Positions 24,040 through 36,521 are shown, counted from the stretch's first letter. The stretch is DNA of 64,000 bases from Artocarpus heterophyllus (GCA_025403435.1 CM046342.1:19264631-19328630), one strand, 5' to 3'. Numbers and translations: made by a program. The notes: generated by a model not told the origin, from the sequence alone.

Positions 24040-24911
24040 AAAGCAAAGCAAAGAAGCAATCCGGTACCGTGTCAAGATAATTAAGCAATCTTCTTTCTTT
24101 AATAACTGTCCAATGCTGCTGTGATTTTCCATATTCACCATTTGCAACTTGCAAGGAAGGGAATTTTCTGCCACTTTTTTTTTTTAACTTTTTGAGCCTA
24201 GAAACGAAAACCAAGCACGAGAACACGTGAAAAACTCCAATTTCTTCAGCATGTGGATATTTCTGCAACAACAAAAAAGCTTGCAAGCACACCCCCCCAT
24301 TTGTGGAAGAGTTATTTCCACAAACGACTTATCTTCACAAACAACAATAACAACAAGAACTTTAATAATCTTCAAAATCTCCAATGCTCAGCTCAACCAA
24401 AGAGCCTTGCTTGCAGTAATTACTAATATTCACTTCAACTGTCACAATCTTTTGCGCTAGCTGATATTCTCAGATAATTACTCCAACTTGATGAAAATCC
24501 CAAATGTGTTTGAGGCTTGGAATTCTCAGCGAAAGAAGAAGAAAAGATTGAAAAAAATAAAACAAAACGACACCCTTCCAGTTACAACAACAGTAGTGAA
24601 ATCTTCAATCAGAATCCTAATTCTTCACTCCCTTTTTCTCCTCTTTCCAAACAAAACCCCTCAAAAATCCTAAAACAATTTTGAACCCTAAAACCCTAAT
24701 TTGAATGCAATTCAATTCACATACATCATCACTTCTTAAATCCCTGAATTTTCCGAACCGACTGCTAATTTCTCCAACTCTAACCCTAAAAGAAGAAGAA
24801 TCAGTCTCAAACCCCAGCACACGAGAAGCAATATAAGCAATACACATATCTATATATACCAAGAATTAAACACCACCACTGTCAACGACCACCAGAACCC
24901 TAGAATCTCAC
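23019..24911. other. Intergenic DNA downstream of the TCP gene
   Basis: This includes the probable 3' untranslated region of the TCP gene nearest 24911. Telomere-like boxes (AACCCTAA type) occur at 24684-24699 and 24781-24790. A CACGTG G-box is at about 24224-24229. No other gene is supported; open frames across the GA repeat are artefacts. Confidence 0.5.
24004..24038. repeat. (GA)n microsatellite
   Basis: An uninterrupted GA run of about 35 bp lies roughly 0.9 kb beyond the TCP stop codon. It creates Ser/Leu-rich open frames on the - strand that are not genes. Confidence 0.95.
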
Positions 24912-25754
24912 TCAACGAGGATCATCTTCCCTCCGACCGGAGCTCCCAGGTCCACCCGACAAGGAAGCTAGCAAATTCAGATGTCCTGGAAGGTAATTGC
25001 CCACTCTCGCCGCCGACGCCTCTCCGATCGCCTGCTGCTGCACGAACAGCGACGTCGCCGCCTGCTGGTGCTGCGATACGCTCGGCTGAGCGACCATCTC
25101 CGGCGGGGCCGCCGCCGCCGCCGCCGCAAAGCTCCAGACCTGCCCAAAGTGCGGAGCCCAGAACCCTCCGGCTGGCGCCGCTGACCCGACCAGCGACCCC
25201 ATGGCAGGGCCACCGATCACGGAGACGCCGTCGTTTCCGTCGCTGCCGTCCTTGACGCCACCGCCTTCGTCAGGCCTCACACGCTTCCCAAGGATGAAAG
25301 GCGTGGGTCCGAGAAGGGGCTTGTGGTCTAACGAGACGGAGGATGACGTGGTAGAGGTAGCGAGAGAGGAGGTGGCTCCGCCGCGAACGGAGACCGAGAC
25401 GGTGGAGAAGCTGGCCGGAGTGGTGCCGGTGCCGGTGGCTGCTATTATGGAAGGCTCGGCCTGGCGGAGAAGCCACTCAATGGTCTGGCCGTCGGACTTG
25501 TGGCCGAGCTCGCGCGTGAGCTGGAACACCCTGGCGGCGCAGATGATCGGCATGCGGATGCGCCGTCCCCGGCCGTCGACCTTGCTGTGGCGGTCCTTTG
25601 ACGGCGGCTTTTTAACCGCAAGAGCTCCGTTACTATTACCGCCGTTATTGTTGTTGTTCACCGTCGCCAGCACCGTCCTCTGCTGCCTTTGCGGTACCTC
25701 AATTATAGCGCCGTTATAGACGCCGTTACTCCCTCCGACGTCGGAATTCGGCAT
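24912..25754 (-). CDS. TCP21-like: Class I TCP transcription factor (TCP7/TCP21-like)
   Basis: This intact, intronless gene encodes 280 residues. The TCP domain lies at about residues 50-105: a basic region ([17 protein letters not shown]), helix I with the class I Cys72 in [10 protein letters not shown], a loop, and helix II ending [18 protein letters not shown]. Class I TCPs bind GTGGGNCCC-type DNA as dimers in the nucleus; the Cys is known in the family as redox-sensitive. The C-terminal tail has the conserved blocks [13 protein letters not shown] (148-160), FGQVWSFA (203-210) and [25 protein letters not shown] (244-268), then RREDDPR at the end. These place it in the TCP7/TCP21 (CHE) clade, which in Arabidopsis links to the clock gene CCA1 and to growth. 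An in-frame TAG six codons before the ATG and a purine at -3 support the start. The coding part is GC-rich within AT-rich flanks. Confidence 0.96.
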   Translation of the reverse strand: MPNSDVGGSNGVYNGAIIEVPQRQQRTVLATVNNNNNGGNSNGALAVKKPPSKDRHSKVDGRGRRIRMPIICAARVFQLTRELGHKSDGQTIEWLLRQAEPSIIAATGTGTTPASFSTVSVSVRGGATSSLATSTTSSSVSLDHKPLLGPTPFILGKRVRPDEGGGVKDGSDGNDGVSVIGGPAMGSLVGSAAPAGGFWAPHFGQVWSFAAAAAAAPPEMVAQPSVSQHQQAATSLFVQQQAIGEASAARVGNYLPGHLNLLASLSGGPGSSGRREDDPR

Positions 25755-26000
25755 GTCTATTATGTCTAACTAAGACCAAATTACACTCTCAATTCCCAAA
25801 ATTCGGATTTTTGAACTACGAAGATAGACTGCTGAGTCGTGCGTTTTGGAAGAGAGAGAAGTAGTTGTGTTTATCTGCGTGTTGTCTCTGGGGTTTTTGG
25901 TTTTTGGGTTGAACAGAGGGAGAGAAAGGAAGGAGAGAGAAGGACAGGAAGGAGGGGGAACAGAGCTCTAATCATTGAGCGGCAGGAGCTGGTGGAGACA
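25755..26000 (-). promoter_or_regulatory. Probable 5' untranslated region with CT-rich (Y-patch-like) tract
   Basis: Upstream of the TCP ATG, the sense strand is strongly pyrimidine-rich, notably opposite 25848-25858 and 25914-25960. Plant core promoters and 5' leaders often carry such tracts. No clear TATA box was found, so the transcription start is uncertain. Confidence 0.45.
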
Positions 26001-26151
26001 GAAGGAGGGCACATGGGTGGTGGGGCACAGTACTTTCCCTACAGCTCACACTCTCATACACAACCAAATATCAACCCACCCCACGCTCGCCCTCCGACTT
26101 CAAGACGGCGCGTGTTGTCGACGAGCCTTATCGCCTTCGGCCTTTTGTTTT

Positions 26152-26162
26152 GTGGGGCCCGC
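26152..26162 (-). promoter_or_regulatory. Class I TCP binding site 1 upstream of the TCP gene
   Basis: The + strand reads GTGGGGCCCGC. The sense (-) strand contains GGCCCCAC, an exact fit to the class I TCP consensus GGNCCCAC. It lies about 400 bp before the ATG. Confidence 0.65.
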
Positions 26163-26195
26163 GATTTTTCCCAAAGGGATTTTGGGTGTCAGGGA

Positions 26196-26206
26196 GTGGG
26201 TCCCGC
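26196..26206 (-). promoter_or_regulatory. Class I TCP binding site 2 upstream of the TCP gene
   Basis: The + strand reads GTGGGTCCCGC; the sense strand contains GGACCCAC, again an exact GGNCCCAC. It starts 44 bp from site 1, about four helical turns. Paired sites suggest auto- or cross-regulation by class I TCPs; this is inference. Confidence 0.65.
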
Positions 26207-26512
26207 TGCTTCTCCGTACTGTTGTACCATTTTGGACGGGGTTTCTCCCTTCGATGGATAAAGTTAGCGGGTTTTTTCATATGCTTTTAATTTTTATTTT
26301 GACAATTACGATGACCAAAGTTTATAGGAATTCCCGTACGTATACGTTAACACGAGAGCGCATCAAGATTCCACGAATGCTAGGAGTAGGTACAAGTAAA
26401 AAATATTTTGGGCCATTTTATCATTGTTATGCTATGATGTTTAGACCAAAAATAGATAGACATTTAATAAATGTTTTTTAAAGCTGTTACAAATACTAAA
26501 AAGTAGAATTGT

Positions 26513-27183
26513 GGGTGTTTGATAAACATATAACTATTCAGTAGAGATGTATAATAACAAAAACACATATATTTTACTAAATATGATTATAATTTCAGTT
26601 TCAATTTTAATTTTAAGGTTAAAATATGTAACATTTGTACATTAAAATACATAAAATATGATTTATTTTTATCATTTAATATATTTATAAAGAAAATGAA
26701 TTACTTTCATCAAACAAGACAAATTATACGTTTATAGAAAAAATAAGGATTTGTTTGAGAAGCAAGTTCCAACTTGCTATAGGATAAAGGTCTTATATAT
26801 TACATTGTAAAGCTCTTCATGCTACAGTCTTTAAGTTCTAACTTCAAGTTGTAACTTACTTTCCAACTAAATGTAAATAACATAAGTCTTTACTCTCATG
26901 CTGCTAGTAAATTAAAAAAATCACTAAAAAAAAGTACAACATTAAAAAGTTACCTTATATGTTAATTCTAAATTTCTTGTATTGATGTTATTTTAATTTG
27001 TTATGGAGAAAATGGGTAAATTAAGAAATATGTGTTATTAAAGTTAGTTTAATAATTTTAAATTATAACAGCAAAAGCTGTTGACTACTGTAAAAAAGAA
27101 ACTCTTGACTTGTTTCTCAACTTTTTCTATTAGGCAGTAGTTTTTAGTAACAACTTTTCAAAAGTAGGGTTTATTAGACACCC
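26513..27183. mobile_element. Candidate non-autonomous DNA transposon, about 671 bp
   Basis: The ends gggtgtttgataaac (26513-26527) and gtttattagacaccc (27169-27183) are inverted repeats matching at 13 of 15 positions. The interior is AT-rich and non-coding. I could not see a convincing target duplication, so the boundaries and the family are uncertain. A chance pair of repeats remains possible. Confidence 0.35.
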
Positions 27184-29594
27184 TAAACTGCTTAGGCAAT
27201 TACAGAAGCTAAAAGCCTTTTGTCAAACAATTTTTTTTTTTTTGAAAATTGTAGTAAACATCACTTTTTACAACTAATTATAGTAGAATATTAAGTTTTA
27301 CTTTATCAAAAAAAAAATTTTTACAAATATTTATAGTACAAAAGTAATTTTATGGTGTAAATAATTTCTTATTCACAATATTATTTACATTCTGAATGGA
27401 GTTAAAGTGCAAATAGTTTATTTATCTTCTTGTTTATTATTTACATCTTAAATCTGTTATATACTATAAATATTTTTAAAACTTGTTACTTACTTCAAAA
27501 AGTTTCAAAAAATATATTATTTCCCTCAATCTTCTTCTTCTTTTATTTGTTCAAAGCCCCAGAAACTAGATTGTGACTCTTCTATAATAGGGTGAATTTG
27601 ATAAATTTAGTTGTGTGGTGTTGTTATTCATTTTCTCCTTTTTTAGTTTTATTGGAGAAAGCATCACTTTTAAGAAATAAAAGAAAAATTGACTCAAAGT
27701 TCATCAATGATATACTCTAGTATAAACCCTAAATTCTAATATATCAATGATAATACTATACATAAAAAATTATTAATTACTCATAAAGTCAAGTTTATAA
27801 GTTGATATACTAATATTTTCATTGAAAATTTCAATGGTATACTGAACAAAAGTATCACATTTTATCAATAGTAAACATAGTATATTAGTGATATGATAAA
27901 CAAAAACACTTCCAAAAAATGCAAATAAACAAATAAATTAAATAGATTTCTCCTCTTTCTCTCCCTCCTCCTTCCTCCTCCTCCTCCTTAGTTTCCCTCT
28001 TTTCCCTAGTTGCTAATGCCACTATAGTTGTCATTACCGCCCTATCAAGGGTCTCGAAAACAACCTAATCCTGCCACTTGACAAACTCAATCTCCTTTTA
28101 AGCTACGAAGCCAATCCAATACGATGGTTAACTTGGGCCTCCTTTGCACAATGACTGTAAAATCGTCCCATGTGGTCATGATCTCTTATTCAGAGAACAA
28201 AAAGAGGGCGAGAGAAAAGAAGCTAACAAAATCATTGAGAACAAAGATCGAAAATATTGCAGAAAAAAAAAAATCAATCATCAATGTCGTGTGCCCTTGT
28301 GATGATCGTCATTACAGAGGACGTTTGACGAAATAAAGCTACTTCATCGACGATCTGTGTAGCCTCGTGATGAGGATAGAGAAAACAAACATTGGTTGTA
28401 TTGCTTTTGAGGAGAGAGAGGGAAATCAAAGGATAGAGAAATGTGGACGTTAGATCTATTTGTGGGGCATGGCTAAGAGTAATTTGGACTCTATGACTTA
28501 TAGAAGTGACATGGATTGAATGAGGAAAAAGATGAATGGTAAAACACAACACTAGACCTAAAAAGTGATAAACACCTAATTATCTCTTTATTACACAATG
28601 AAGAAGTCCATTCTTGTCATGATCGAGCAACATCTGCTTGGAATACCAAGCTTACTTAGCTTACTAAGATGGAGGTTTGGTTGGTTGATTACATGAGCTA
28701 GCGAATCAATCCCGCCATTTTCTTGCTTGGTGCAGTAGTGCGCCTAATCTATGAGTGGGCATTTTCTTCACAGGGTTAGATTTTCAACCCACTCATCTTC
28801 AATCGCAACTTCCAATAGTAGGACAAAATAGATTTGGAGATCAGTGAGAGGAAGTAGGCTTTAGGAAAAAAAAAAAGTCCCTCTTTTGCTGCTAGTAGGG
28901 GAAGTAATGAAGATTTAGGATATTATGGAGAACTCACTTTAAAATTAATTAGAATACTTATTTGTGATACATTTAAAAAAATTTTGTGATTTTCGTAAAA
29001 TTTTTTTGACTAAACAATTATATTTGTGAATAAATTCACAATGTGAAAATGATATAATTCGTACCTTGATACACTTATTTTAGCTTTAAATCATTATTTC
29101 TTAGGGAATCATTACTTCATTATTGTAAGTACAATAACTTTGTCCATATATTTCGAATATCAACAGTTCTGATCAATTATTTTCTCTCTTTTCTGCAATT
29201 AAATAAATTTATAAATTCATTCTATGGAGTTTCAAAAATAACTTATCTTATTATTATTATAAAAGTTGCACTAAATAACATAGTTTTAATTCTTAATGTA
29301 AGCAAATAGCATACTTTCAAAAATATTTAAGTACATACCATTTCTGAAATCACGTGCTCTTTTTACACTTAAATTTTCAATTTTACTTCTTTTTCTTTTT
29401 CTTTTTCTCTTCTTCTCTTTCTTTTCGTTTTTATTTTTCATTATCTCGTTGTTAATTCATGTTTTTCTTTATGTTATTTTATACCAAAATAAACTTCTTT
29501 TTAATCTAAGTAGGTTATTTTACTAAACATTGTTACATTTTGGTTTATTTATGTTTATTTCTAATAAATGATGGTCTAATTCCCTCCTTCTCTT
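27184..29594. other. Intergenic AT-rich DNA
   Basis: No gene is supported. A polypyrimidine tract lies at about 27953-27990. Short open frames at 28124-28336 and 28274-28552 lack recognisable domains. Confidence 0.5.
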
Positions 29595-29992
29595 CTACTG
29601 CTACTACTACTATGTTTTACATAGCTTTAGAATTACTACTACGTTTTACATAACTAGAGCAATTCTCATATATGATAAGCTAGAATACTACTACTATTGC
29701 TATGTTTCACATAGCTAGAGCATTTCCCATATATGATAAGCTAGAATCATTCTCACAAATTATATCTTCAAAATGAAACATCTTACTACTACTACTACTA
29801 CTACATTTTACATAGATTGAGAATTACTACTATGTTTTATATAGCTAGAGCAATTCTCATATATGATAAGCTAGAATACTACTACTACTACTAATGCCTT
29901 TTACATAGCTAGAGCAATTCTCATATATGATACGTTAGAATCATTCTCACAAATTATATCTTCAACATGAAACATATTACTCTACTACTACT
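29595..29992. repeat. Complex minisatellite with CTA microsatellite
   Basis: A segment containing acatagctagagcaattct and catatatgataagctagaat appears four times. A short version alternates with a longer one carrying an extra cattctcacaaattatatct block, and units are separated by runs of (CTA)n. This makes a higher-order repeat of about 175 bp. Gypsy-E inserted inside one CTA run, and the rest of that unit continues at 59739. Confidence 0.8.
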
Positions 29993-32189
29993 TCTCATGC
30001 CCTAGGATTCGACAGGTGACGTTGCGAATTAATTAGGTTAATTAAGTTAAATTTTAATTAAAAATACCAATTAAAGAATTTGATTAATTATGAAAAATAT
30101 GACAATTTAGAACCTTTTTAAAACGATTATTATAATGATAAACAGATAGGTGGAAAATAAAATAAAATAAGATAAAAAATAAAATACATGTTAGGTCCCA
30201 TCGGGTCCACAACTTGTGCACACATATAGTATCAACAATAATTAAACTACAACCACAGTCCAATATAGAAAAAGAAGTTAAAATGATACATGCCTTGTTT
30301 AATTAATACAAATAACCGACTCGGGTCTTCTACTGCTCATGAGTTCGGTCGGTGGACTCTCCGTCGATCCTAAGCTAGATTCCACCTAGAGGGGAAGGGT
30401 TTGAAAACACGTAAAAAGTTAACGAAAGGCTCAGTATGACTAGGTTATAAAAACACATTTAATTTGAATATAAAATTCATTATTCAAGAAAATATTTAGA
30501 AAACATAATTGAATAAATAAATGGATAAATAAATTCAATAAAATCAATCTTACCAAAACCAGTTTATTGTTCGACCAGAGAGGATATTATTGTCTTTTCT
30601 TAGGTAAACCATATATTTCACTACCGTAGTGGCCCAACTAGGTTTCGGGACCTGCTTCCAAAGTCGCATTCTACACTACCCGATCTCTAAGTATGGCATC
30701 ATGCCCATCTATGCATTTCTAAAGTTATTAAAATCTCATTTTACCAAGTATATTCATTTATATTCATTATACGGTTCATTATGAAAAATCACCTTATTCT
30801 ACTATTTATAAAAATAACTCATAAAAATCTCTTTTTAATCATTTATTGAAAATATTTTGAAAGAAATCATTTTGAGACCAAAAATTGTTTAAAAACTTGT
30901 CTACCAAAGAAGGGGGTAGAAGTCCTACTTCAATATCAATGCCGATGTCCAATACCATGGTCCCTATCCGTTATACGTTAGCTCCACGGAACCATAAATA
31001 ACCTTAAATATAAACTAAGTTTATCAATATCTAGCTTAGGATATCTTACACTACTAAGCTATCTCATGGTGTCCTAGTGTGCCAATTTTGTTTGTAAAAT
31101 GATATTATAAAGTTAAAATCTCAATCTGGGTTTAAAATAGGAAAAACGGGTGAAAAAGGACAAATTTTTACAAAGTCCGATCATCCTGTTGGTTCCCTTG
31201 GTCTGGCTTGTCGCACTGTGCAATTCGGCCTACCGACAATCAAGACCAACCTATCAAACTGTTTCCAAGTTCAGCCTACCGAATGTATGTGTCCGGCCTG
31301 TTAGGTTCATGAATCTAGCCTGTTGAACTAAAAAATTCTAAAATTTTCTAGAATTTGAGTCTCACCATCTTTGAGCTGAAATCCTCATTGTCAACCTGTT
31401 TTATCAATTCCAGGCATTCAAAACATTCATAGAAGACAAAAACATAGTAGAACATCTTTAAACTAATTTAAACAAGATTTGCATAGAAAACTTTAAAGAA
31501 ATCCAAAAATGAAAAAAGAGAGAAAAAACAGAAAAACTTGATTCAAATCCATTTTTCACCAAACCAAGCCTAGATTCTAGATAGTTTGAGTCCTACTAAC
31601 TTAGATTTAAGGCTTTCTAAGCTTCTAAAACTTAGATTACAACTTTCTAAGGAAATTTAGAAAATTTTGAAAAAGTTTAAAAATTTGAAAATAAACAAAC
31701 TAACCTTGGATTTAAGCTTTAAATCGAGTTTCTGATTGTCCAAACGCGTTCCTGAGCTTCCAATCTACTAAAAACCAAAGCTTGGGCTTGATTTTTGAGT
31801 CAAAAATTTGAGAGAAGGAGAGAGAGAAAGAGAGGCAGTGAGAGAGACAAGAGATAGAGAGAAAGGGTGAGCTGAGAGTGAGTGAGGGAAGGAAAGGGAG
31901 AGAAAGAAATAAATAGAGTGATGAGAGGTGGTTTTGCATAGCAAAGCTATGTCCCAGCACACAGTTTTGAAATCAGGGCATATCGGGTATTCAGTAAATT
32001 GTTTTGTTTCAAAATTTAAAATAACAAATAAAAATAATCAAGAGAAATTAAAAATAATTAAAATAACTAGAAATATCATTAATTCAGAAATATCATAAAA
32101 TAGCCAGATTAAGTTTAAAAATATATCATGGCACACTAATCCACCATCTTATACACTAACAACCACTTAATTAATTTCAGGGTATTACA
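29993..32189 (-). repeat. 3' LTR of Gypsy-E
   Basis: The LTR, about 2197 bp, reads tctcatgccc to ggtattaca on the + strand and is related to the LTRs of F and H. A six-unit, heavily decayed palindrome array starts at 31204, 31226, 31247, 31272, 31294 and 31316. A GA-rich block at 31807-31910 produces artefact reading frames. It faces the TCP gene in the sense direction. Confidence 0.88.
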
Positions 32190-32207
32190 ACTCTCCACCT
32201 CTAAAAG
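32190..32207 (-). other. Polypurine tract of Gypsy-E
   Basis: On the - strand the sequence cttttagaggtggagagt directly precedes the 3' LTR. The same tract, less changed, precedes the Gypsy-H LTR. Confidence 0.7.
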
Positions 32208-32224
32208 AAATTTCACCCTCGAAA

Positions 32225-34504
32225 TTACAAATCAACTTAGAAACAAAACAAATGTGGATACAACTCTTGTATGGTCGATTCTAACTCTTAAGTGGCTTCA
32301 TCAACCTCGTGATACTGCCACATGACTTTCACTAATGATATGTCGCAACGACGCAAGTTAATCACCTTCTGATCGATAATCTAGACCGACACCTCCTTCT
32401 ATGTCATGTCTTCTTGGATTTGCACATCATGAATAAGACTATCTTGTTTTGGTCGGACAGAAACTTATGAAGCATCGACACGTGAAATACGTCAAGAAGA
32501 TGAGAAAGCTTGGGAGGAAGATCGAGTGAGTAAGCGACCACACTAATGCGTTGAGTAATCTTGAACGGCCCAACATACCTCGGTGACAGTTTCCCACTTA
32601 CACCGAATCGTTATATACCCTTGCACGGTGAGACTTTCAAGAAAATGAAATCTCCTACTTCAAACTCTAAGGGTCAACCTCTTTTATCCACATAACTCTT
32701 CTGTCTACTTTGAGTTGCCTTCAACCGATCTTAATTTACGGTGATTTTTTCATTGTTGTCACGGATCTCATCTAGTCCAAGAATAATCCTATCTTCTGGT
32801 TCTGCCTAATACACTGGTGACCAACACGGTTATCCATATAGTGCTTCGAATAGTGCCATGCCAATGCTCACCTGATAGCTGTTATTGTACATAAACTCTG
32901 CGAGATGCAAATACTTCTTCCAGTTCCTGCTGAAGTCTAACGCACACGCACGTAACATGTCTTCAAGGATTTGGATGACCTGCTCAAAATACCCATCGGT
33001 CTGAGGATGAAATGCCATGCTGAAGTTCAAATCCATTCCCAAGGCCTCCTAAAAGCTCCTCCAATACTTGGCGTTGAACTGGGTGTCTCCATTGGATGTG
33101 ATAGATAGAGGGACTCAGTGCAACCACATTATGTTTTGTAAATATAGCTCTCCGAGAACTCTCCTCGAGCATGTCGGCCTAAAAGGAATGAAGTGTGCCA
33201 ATTTCATCAACATGTTGACCACGACCCAAATAGCATCATGCCTTTGCTCCATCCTCGGCAAACCGGTAAGAAAATCTATCATGATGTGCTCCCATTTTCA
33301 CCCTAGAATAGGAAGTGATTGAAGCTGGTCTATTGGCTTCTGATGTTCGGCCTTCACCTGGAGACAAGTTGTATACTTGGCCATGTATTCTTAGACAGCC
33401 TTCTTCATGCCTCTTCAGATCATGATACATCTTTGTGCTCCTTGGATGAATAGCGAATTGAGACTTGTGGGCTTAATCCATTACGGCCTTCGTCACTTCT
33501 ACGATTGCTGGAACTGCCAAACGCTCCCTGAAGTACAGAGATCCATCCACATGGATCCTATATTCCTTAAATTACTTTCTATTCTGAATTCGCGTCCATA
33601 TTCCCTATAGGTGCTGGTCTTTCCATTTATTGTGCTTCATCATCTAAACGAGAGTTGGGGTCGTCTCCATATGATACATTAAAACTCGATCGTAATCTTC
33701 ATAGTATTGTAGCCTATACTCACACACTGTTGCATTTCTTTTCCAGTCTTCAAGAGCCAAGCAAGTGAGAATCCCTGAAGACGTCCTACTAAGCGCATCA
33801 ATGACTACGTTAGCTTTCCCAAGATGGTACTACAGCACAAAATCAAGTATAGATAACATCTCTAGATCTTCAATGCATAAATCACTACTACGAGCTTCAA
33901 GTCGTGAGTGGGATAGTTTCGCTCGTCAGATCATAGCTGTCTCGATCTATACACCACCACGTGTCCATGTTGCATCAACACGCACCCAAGTCAGCATCCT
34001 GAAGCCTCTGTGTAAACTTTGTATGGCTCATCACTATTTGGGATAATTAACACCAGAGCTGTAGTCAATCAATTCTTTAACTCTTGAAAGGTGAACTCGC
34101 ATTCTTCATCCCACATGAATCTAACATTCTTCCTGACCAATCTTGCTAACGGAGCTGCTATCTTTGAGAAGTCCTTCACAAACTTCTTCTAGTATCCCGC
34201 GAGTCCTAAGAAACTACGAATCTCGGCCATATTCCTCTGTCGTTCTCATTCCACTATGGCTTCTACCTTAGGAGGGTCCATTGAGATGCCTTGCTCAAAG
34301 ATGACATGTCCTAGAAACTTGACTTCTGTTAACAAAAACTCACATTTTTCTTTGTTGGCGTACAGTTGGTGCTCCCACAAAGTTTGAAGCACGATCCTAA
34401 AGTGCTGCTCATCCTCCTCTCAAGTCTTAGAGTAGACCAAGATATCATCGATGAACACGATCATGAACTAATCCAAATAAGGCCTGAAAATCATGTTCAT
34501 TAGG
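32225..34504 (-). pseudogene. Gypsy-E pol, 3' part (RT end, RNase H, integrase, chromodomain-like tail)
   Basis: Downstream of Copia-D the RT resumes at the residues after AAFMDLM, with the catalytic FIDD motif near 34446-34457 preceded by a stop. RNase H follows (about 33800-34200), then integrase, including a block at 32830-33042 with HPQTDG and NNSYQ motifs, and a decayed C-terminal tail to the TAA at 32225-32227. Many stops and frameshifts are present. Direct comparison with Gypsy-H shows heavy decay. Confidence 0.85.
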
Positions 34505-36507
34505 TGTTGGAAAAAAAAAGTGTGAGGTGCGCAGCAAGAATTTTAAAAATTTTTAACATTAGAGTATTTTTCCAAAACAAAAGTTTGACATGCTATATGT
34601 ATAAATTAAACAGATCTTACTAATCTTTGTGTATTGAAGAACCTCTGCAACCTGTGAAGAGAAGTAACGTTCCAGAAGAGCCTCAACCAACTGGTCTTCT
34701 TTGCTATTCTCTATCCACGATTGGAGTGAGTGTGGGCTCACACGTACAGCTCTTCGACCGGTGACTCTCCTTCCAAGCAATCGAGAGAACCCAAAGCTAG
34801 TGTTCGTGATTTGTGAACAAAAGCTCTCAGGGAGTTTTCAGATGCTCATTAGAAGAGTATCACTCTTAATCTATTAATTGATCTGAGTAACTCATGAGAC
34901 TTACTCCCTTTATATAGCGATTGATCCTGGGGTCCGTCCATATCAGATTAGGTCTCAAAAACTCAAAACAGAATCAAGTTCGGATCAATATCTGATAAGA
35001 TCCATGTGAAAACACGTAATCTTATCTCTCGTTGATCGGTAGGCCGAACACATAGATCGGCAGGCCAAACTACCGCATAAATATCTCTACGAATCTTTTA
35101 TTTTCGACCTAAGATTCTATAGGATAAAGTCTCAGTTTTGATTCAAATAGCCCAATAGAGAAGTTATCTTATCAAAACAAACTTTATCAAGATACTCTCT
35201 AAGAAAATAAAATCAATTCACAATAATTCTACAAGTTTATCTTGATTTAATTTATCCAATTAAATCAACCGATAAACAGACAAGAATTATCCAATCTCAA
35301 TAATTCAACAAGTTTATCTTAAATTAATTTTATTACAAAATTAATTCAACCAATAAACAGACAAGAATTATTTGATTCTTTTAAATTTTGAACAAATCTG
35401 ATAAATCCGACATAAGTCACCAATTATTGAAAAAGCACGCCCTATCGTTACAGGATTTTGTGAGCTAGCAAAGGGGACCAAAATGGACCTATAAAGTTCA
35501 AGCTCACGATAATTATGAAGCCCAATATCCTAGATATACATTTCACAATTATCAACTCCAACGCTACTCCACTAAAAGCTTGGAGCTACACTCTCAAACT
35601 TTATAGAATTACGAAGCCCGTATAGCTAAGTCTCCATGACATATCAAAGTGTATCGTATCCCCATATGATAATCCATAATCAGCTTAAGGACAGGTTCTG
35701 TCTTACCTTCCTGATTATTTTTATCTTACGTTCCATTATCTCACCATTAGAAAACTTACCATCCAAAGATAGTATACCATTCGGTTACACCTATGTATCC
35801 AAATGGTTGAGCGATCCAATTTTTCAATTACAGGATAACGCATATAAGAGGATACCATTACTCCTAAAGAGGAGCTATGGATTTCATATCTATGAATAAC
35901 AAGTCTACGCTATCAAGAGTCATGCCTCCAACGTACCGGCATGAATACCACTATTGAGATGTGGGAGTCACCATTTGGTATATCAAAAGACACAAGTTGA
36001 GACAACGGGCCCACTATCCATCTCAGGATTAAGATACAATATAAATGATTATCTAAAGTGAATCAATTTGCCAACACAGAATTATTAATCCAAATCAATT
36101 CACTTTGTATCTGATCCAACACATCGTCACCTATGACAACGTGCCAATGTTTCTATTCACAGAGTCCAACTCCGATGGTCAAGAAAAACCATCTCCCTAT
36201 AGGGATATAGACAACATAACAATCTTTGCATGAATAAAGCGCCCAACTTTATTCCCTCGATTGTGGATCATATGTTTTAGACCGTCACCTTAAGAATCGT
36301 GTCTTCCGCATAATCAGTCCATCAAATGCCCAATTCTTAAAGGTTTAGACCGAAAGTCTCATACTACTATTTACTTAACATACATTCAACAAATATAAAC
36401 GTAAAGAGGACAAGATTTGGTATATATAAATGAATAAATTCTTTATTGATAAAAATGTCTCAAAAAACGTATTACATTTTTACTCCTTAAGGCATACATA
36501 TCTAACA
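34505..36507 (-). repeat. 3' LTR of Copia-D
   Basis: The 2003-bp LTR reads tgttggaaaa to catatctaaca on the + strand. It has only two array units (35037 and 35058); the 5' LTR has three. The TATA region lies near 34908-34920. A reverse-orientation open frame of 87 codons (35636-35899, + strand) is shared with other LTR copies. Confidence 0.9.
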
Positions 36508-36521
36508 ATCTTCCACTTGCA

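Noticed and set aside
23930..24292. 120-codon Ser/Leu-rich frame on the - strand
   Set aside because: Produced by the (GA)n microsatellite and poly-T tracts.
25201..25719. 172-codon frame on the + strand over the TCP gene
   Set aside because: It is the antisense shadow of the GC-rich TCP coding sequence; the - strand frame has a complete TCP domain.
25839..26481. Two + strand frames (140 and 168 codons) upstream of the TCP gene
   Set aside because: No recognisable domain; they cover the CT-rich leader and promoter of the divergent strand.
31712..31962. Ser/Leu/Phe-rich frames in Gypsy LTRs (also 57450-57641, 59212-59547, 62439-62680)
   Set aside because: They come from the GA/CT-rich block of the LTR and change frame between copies.
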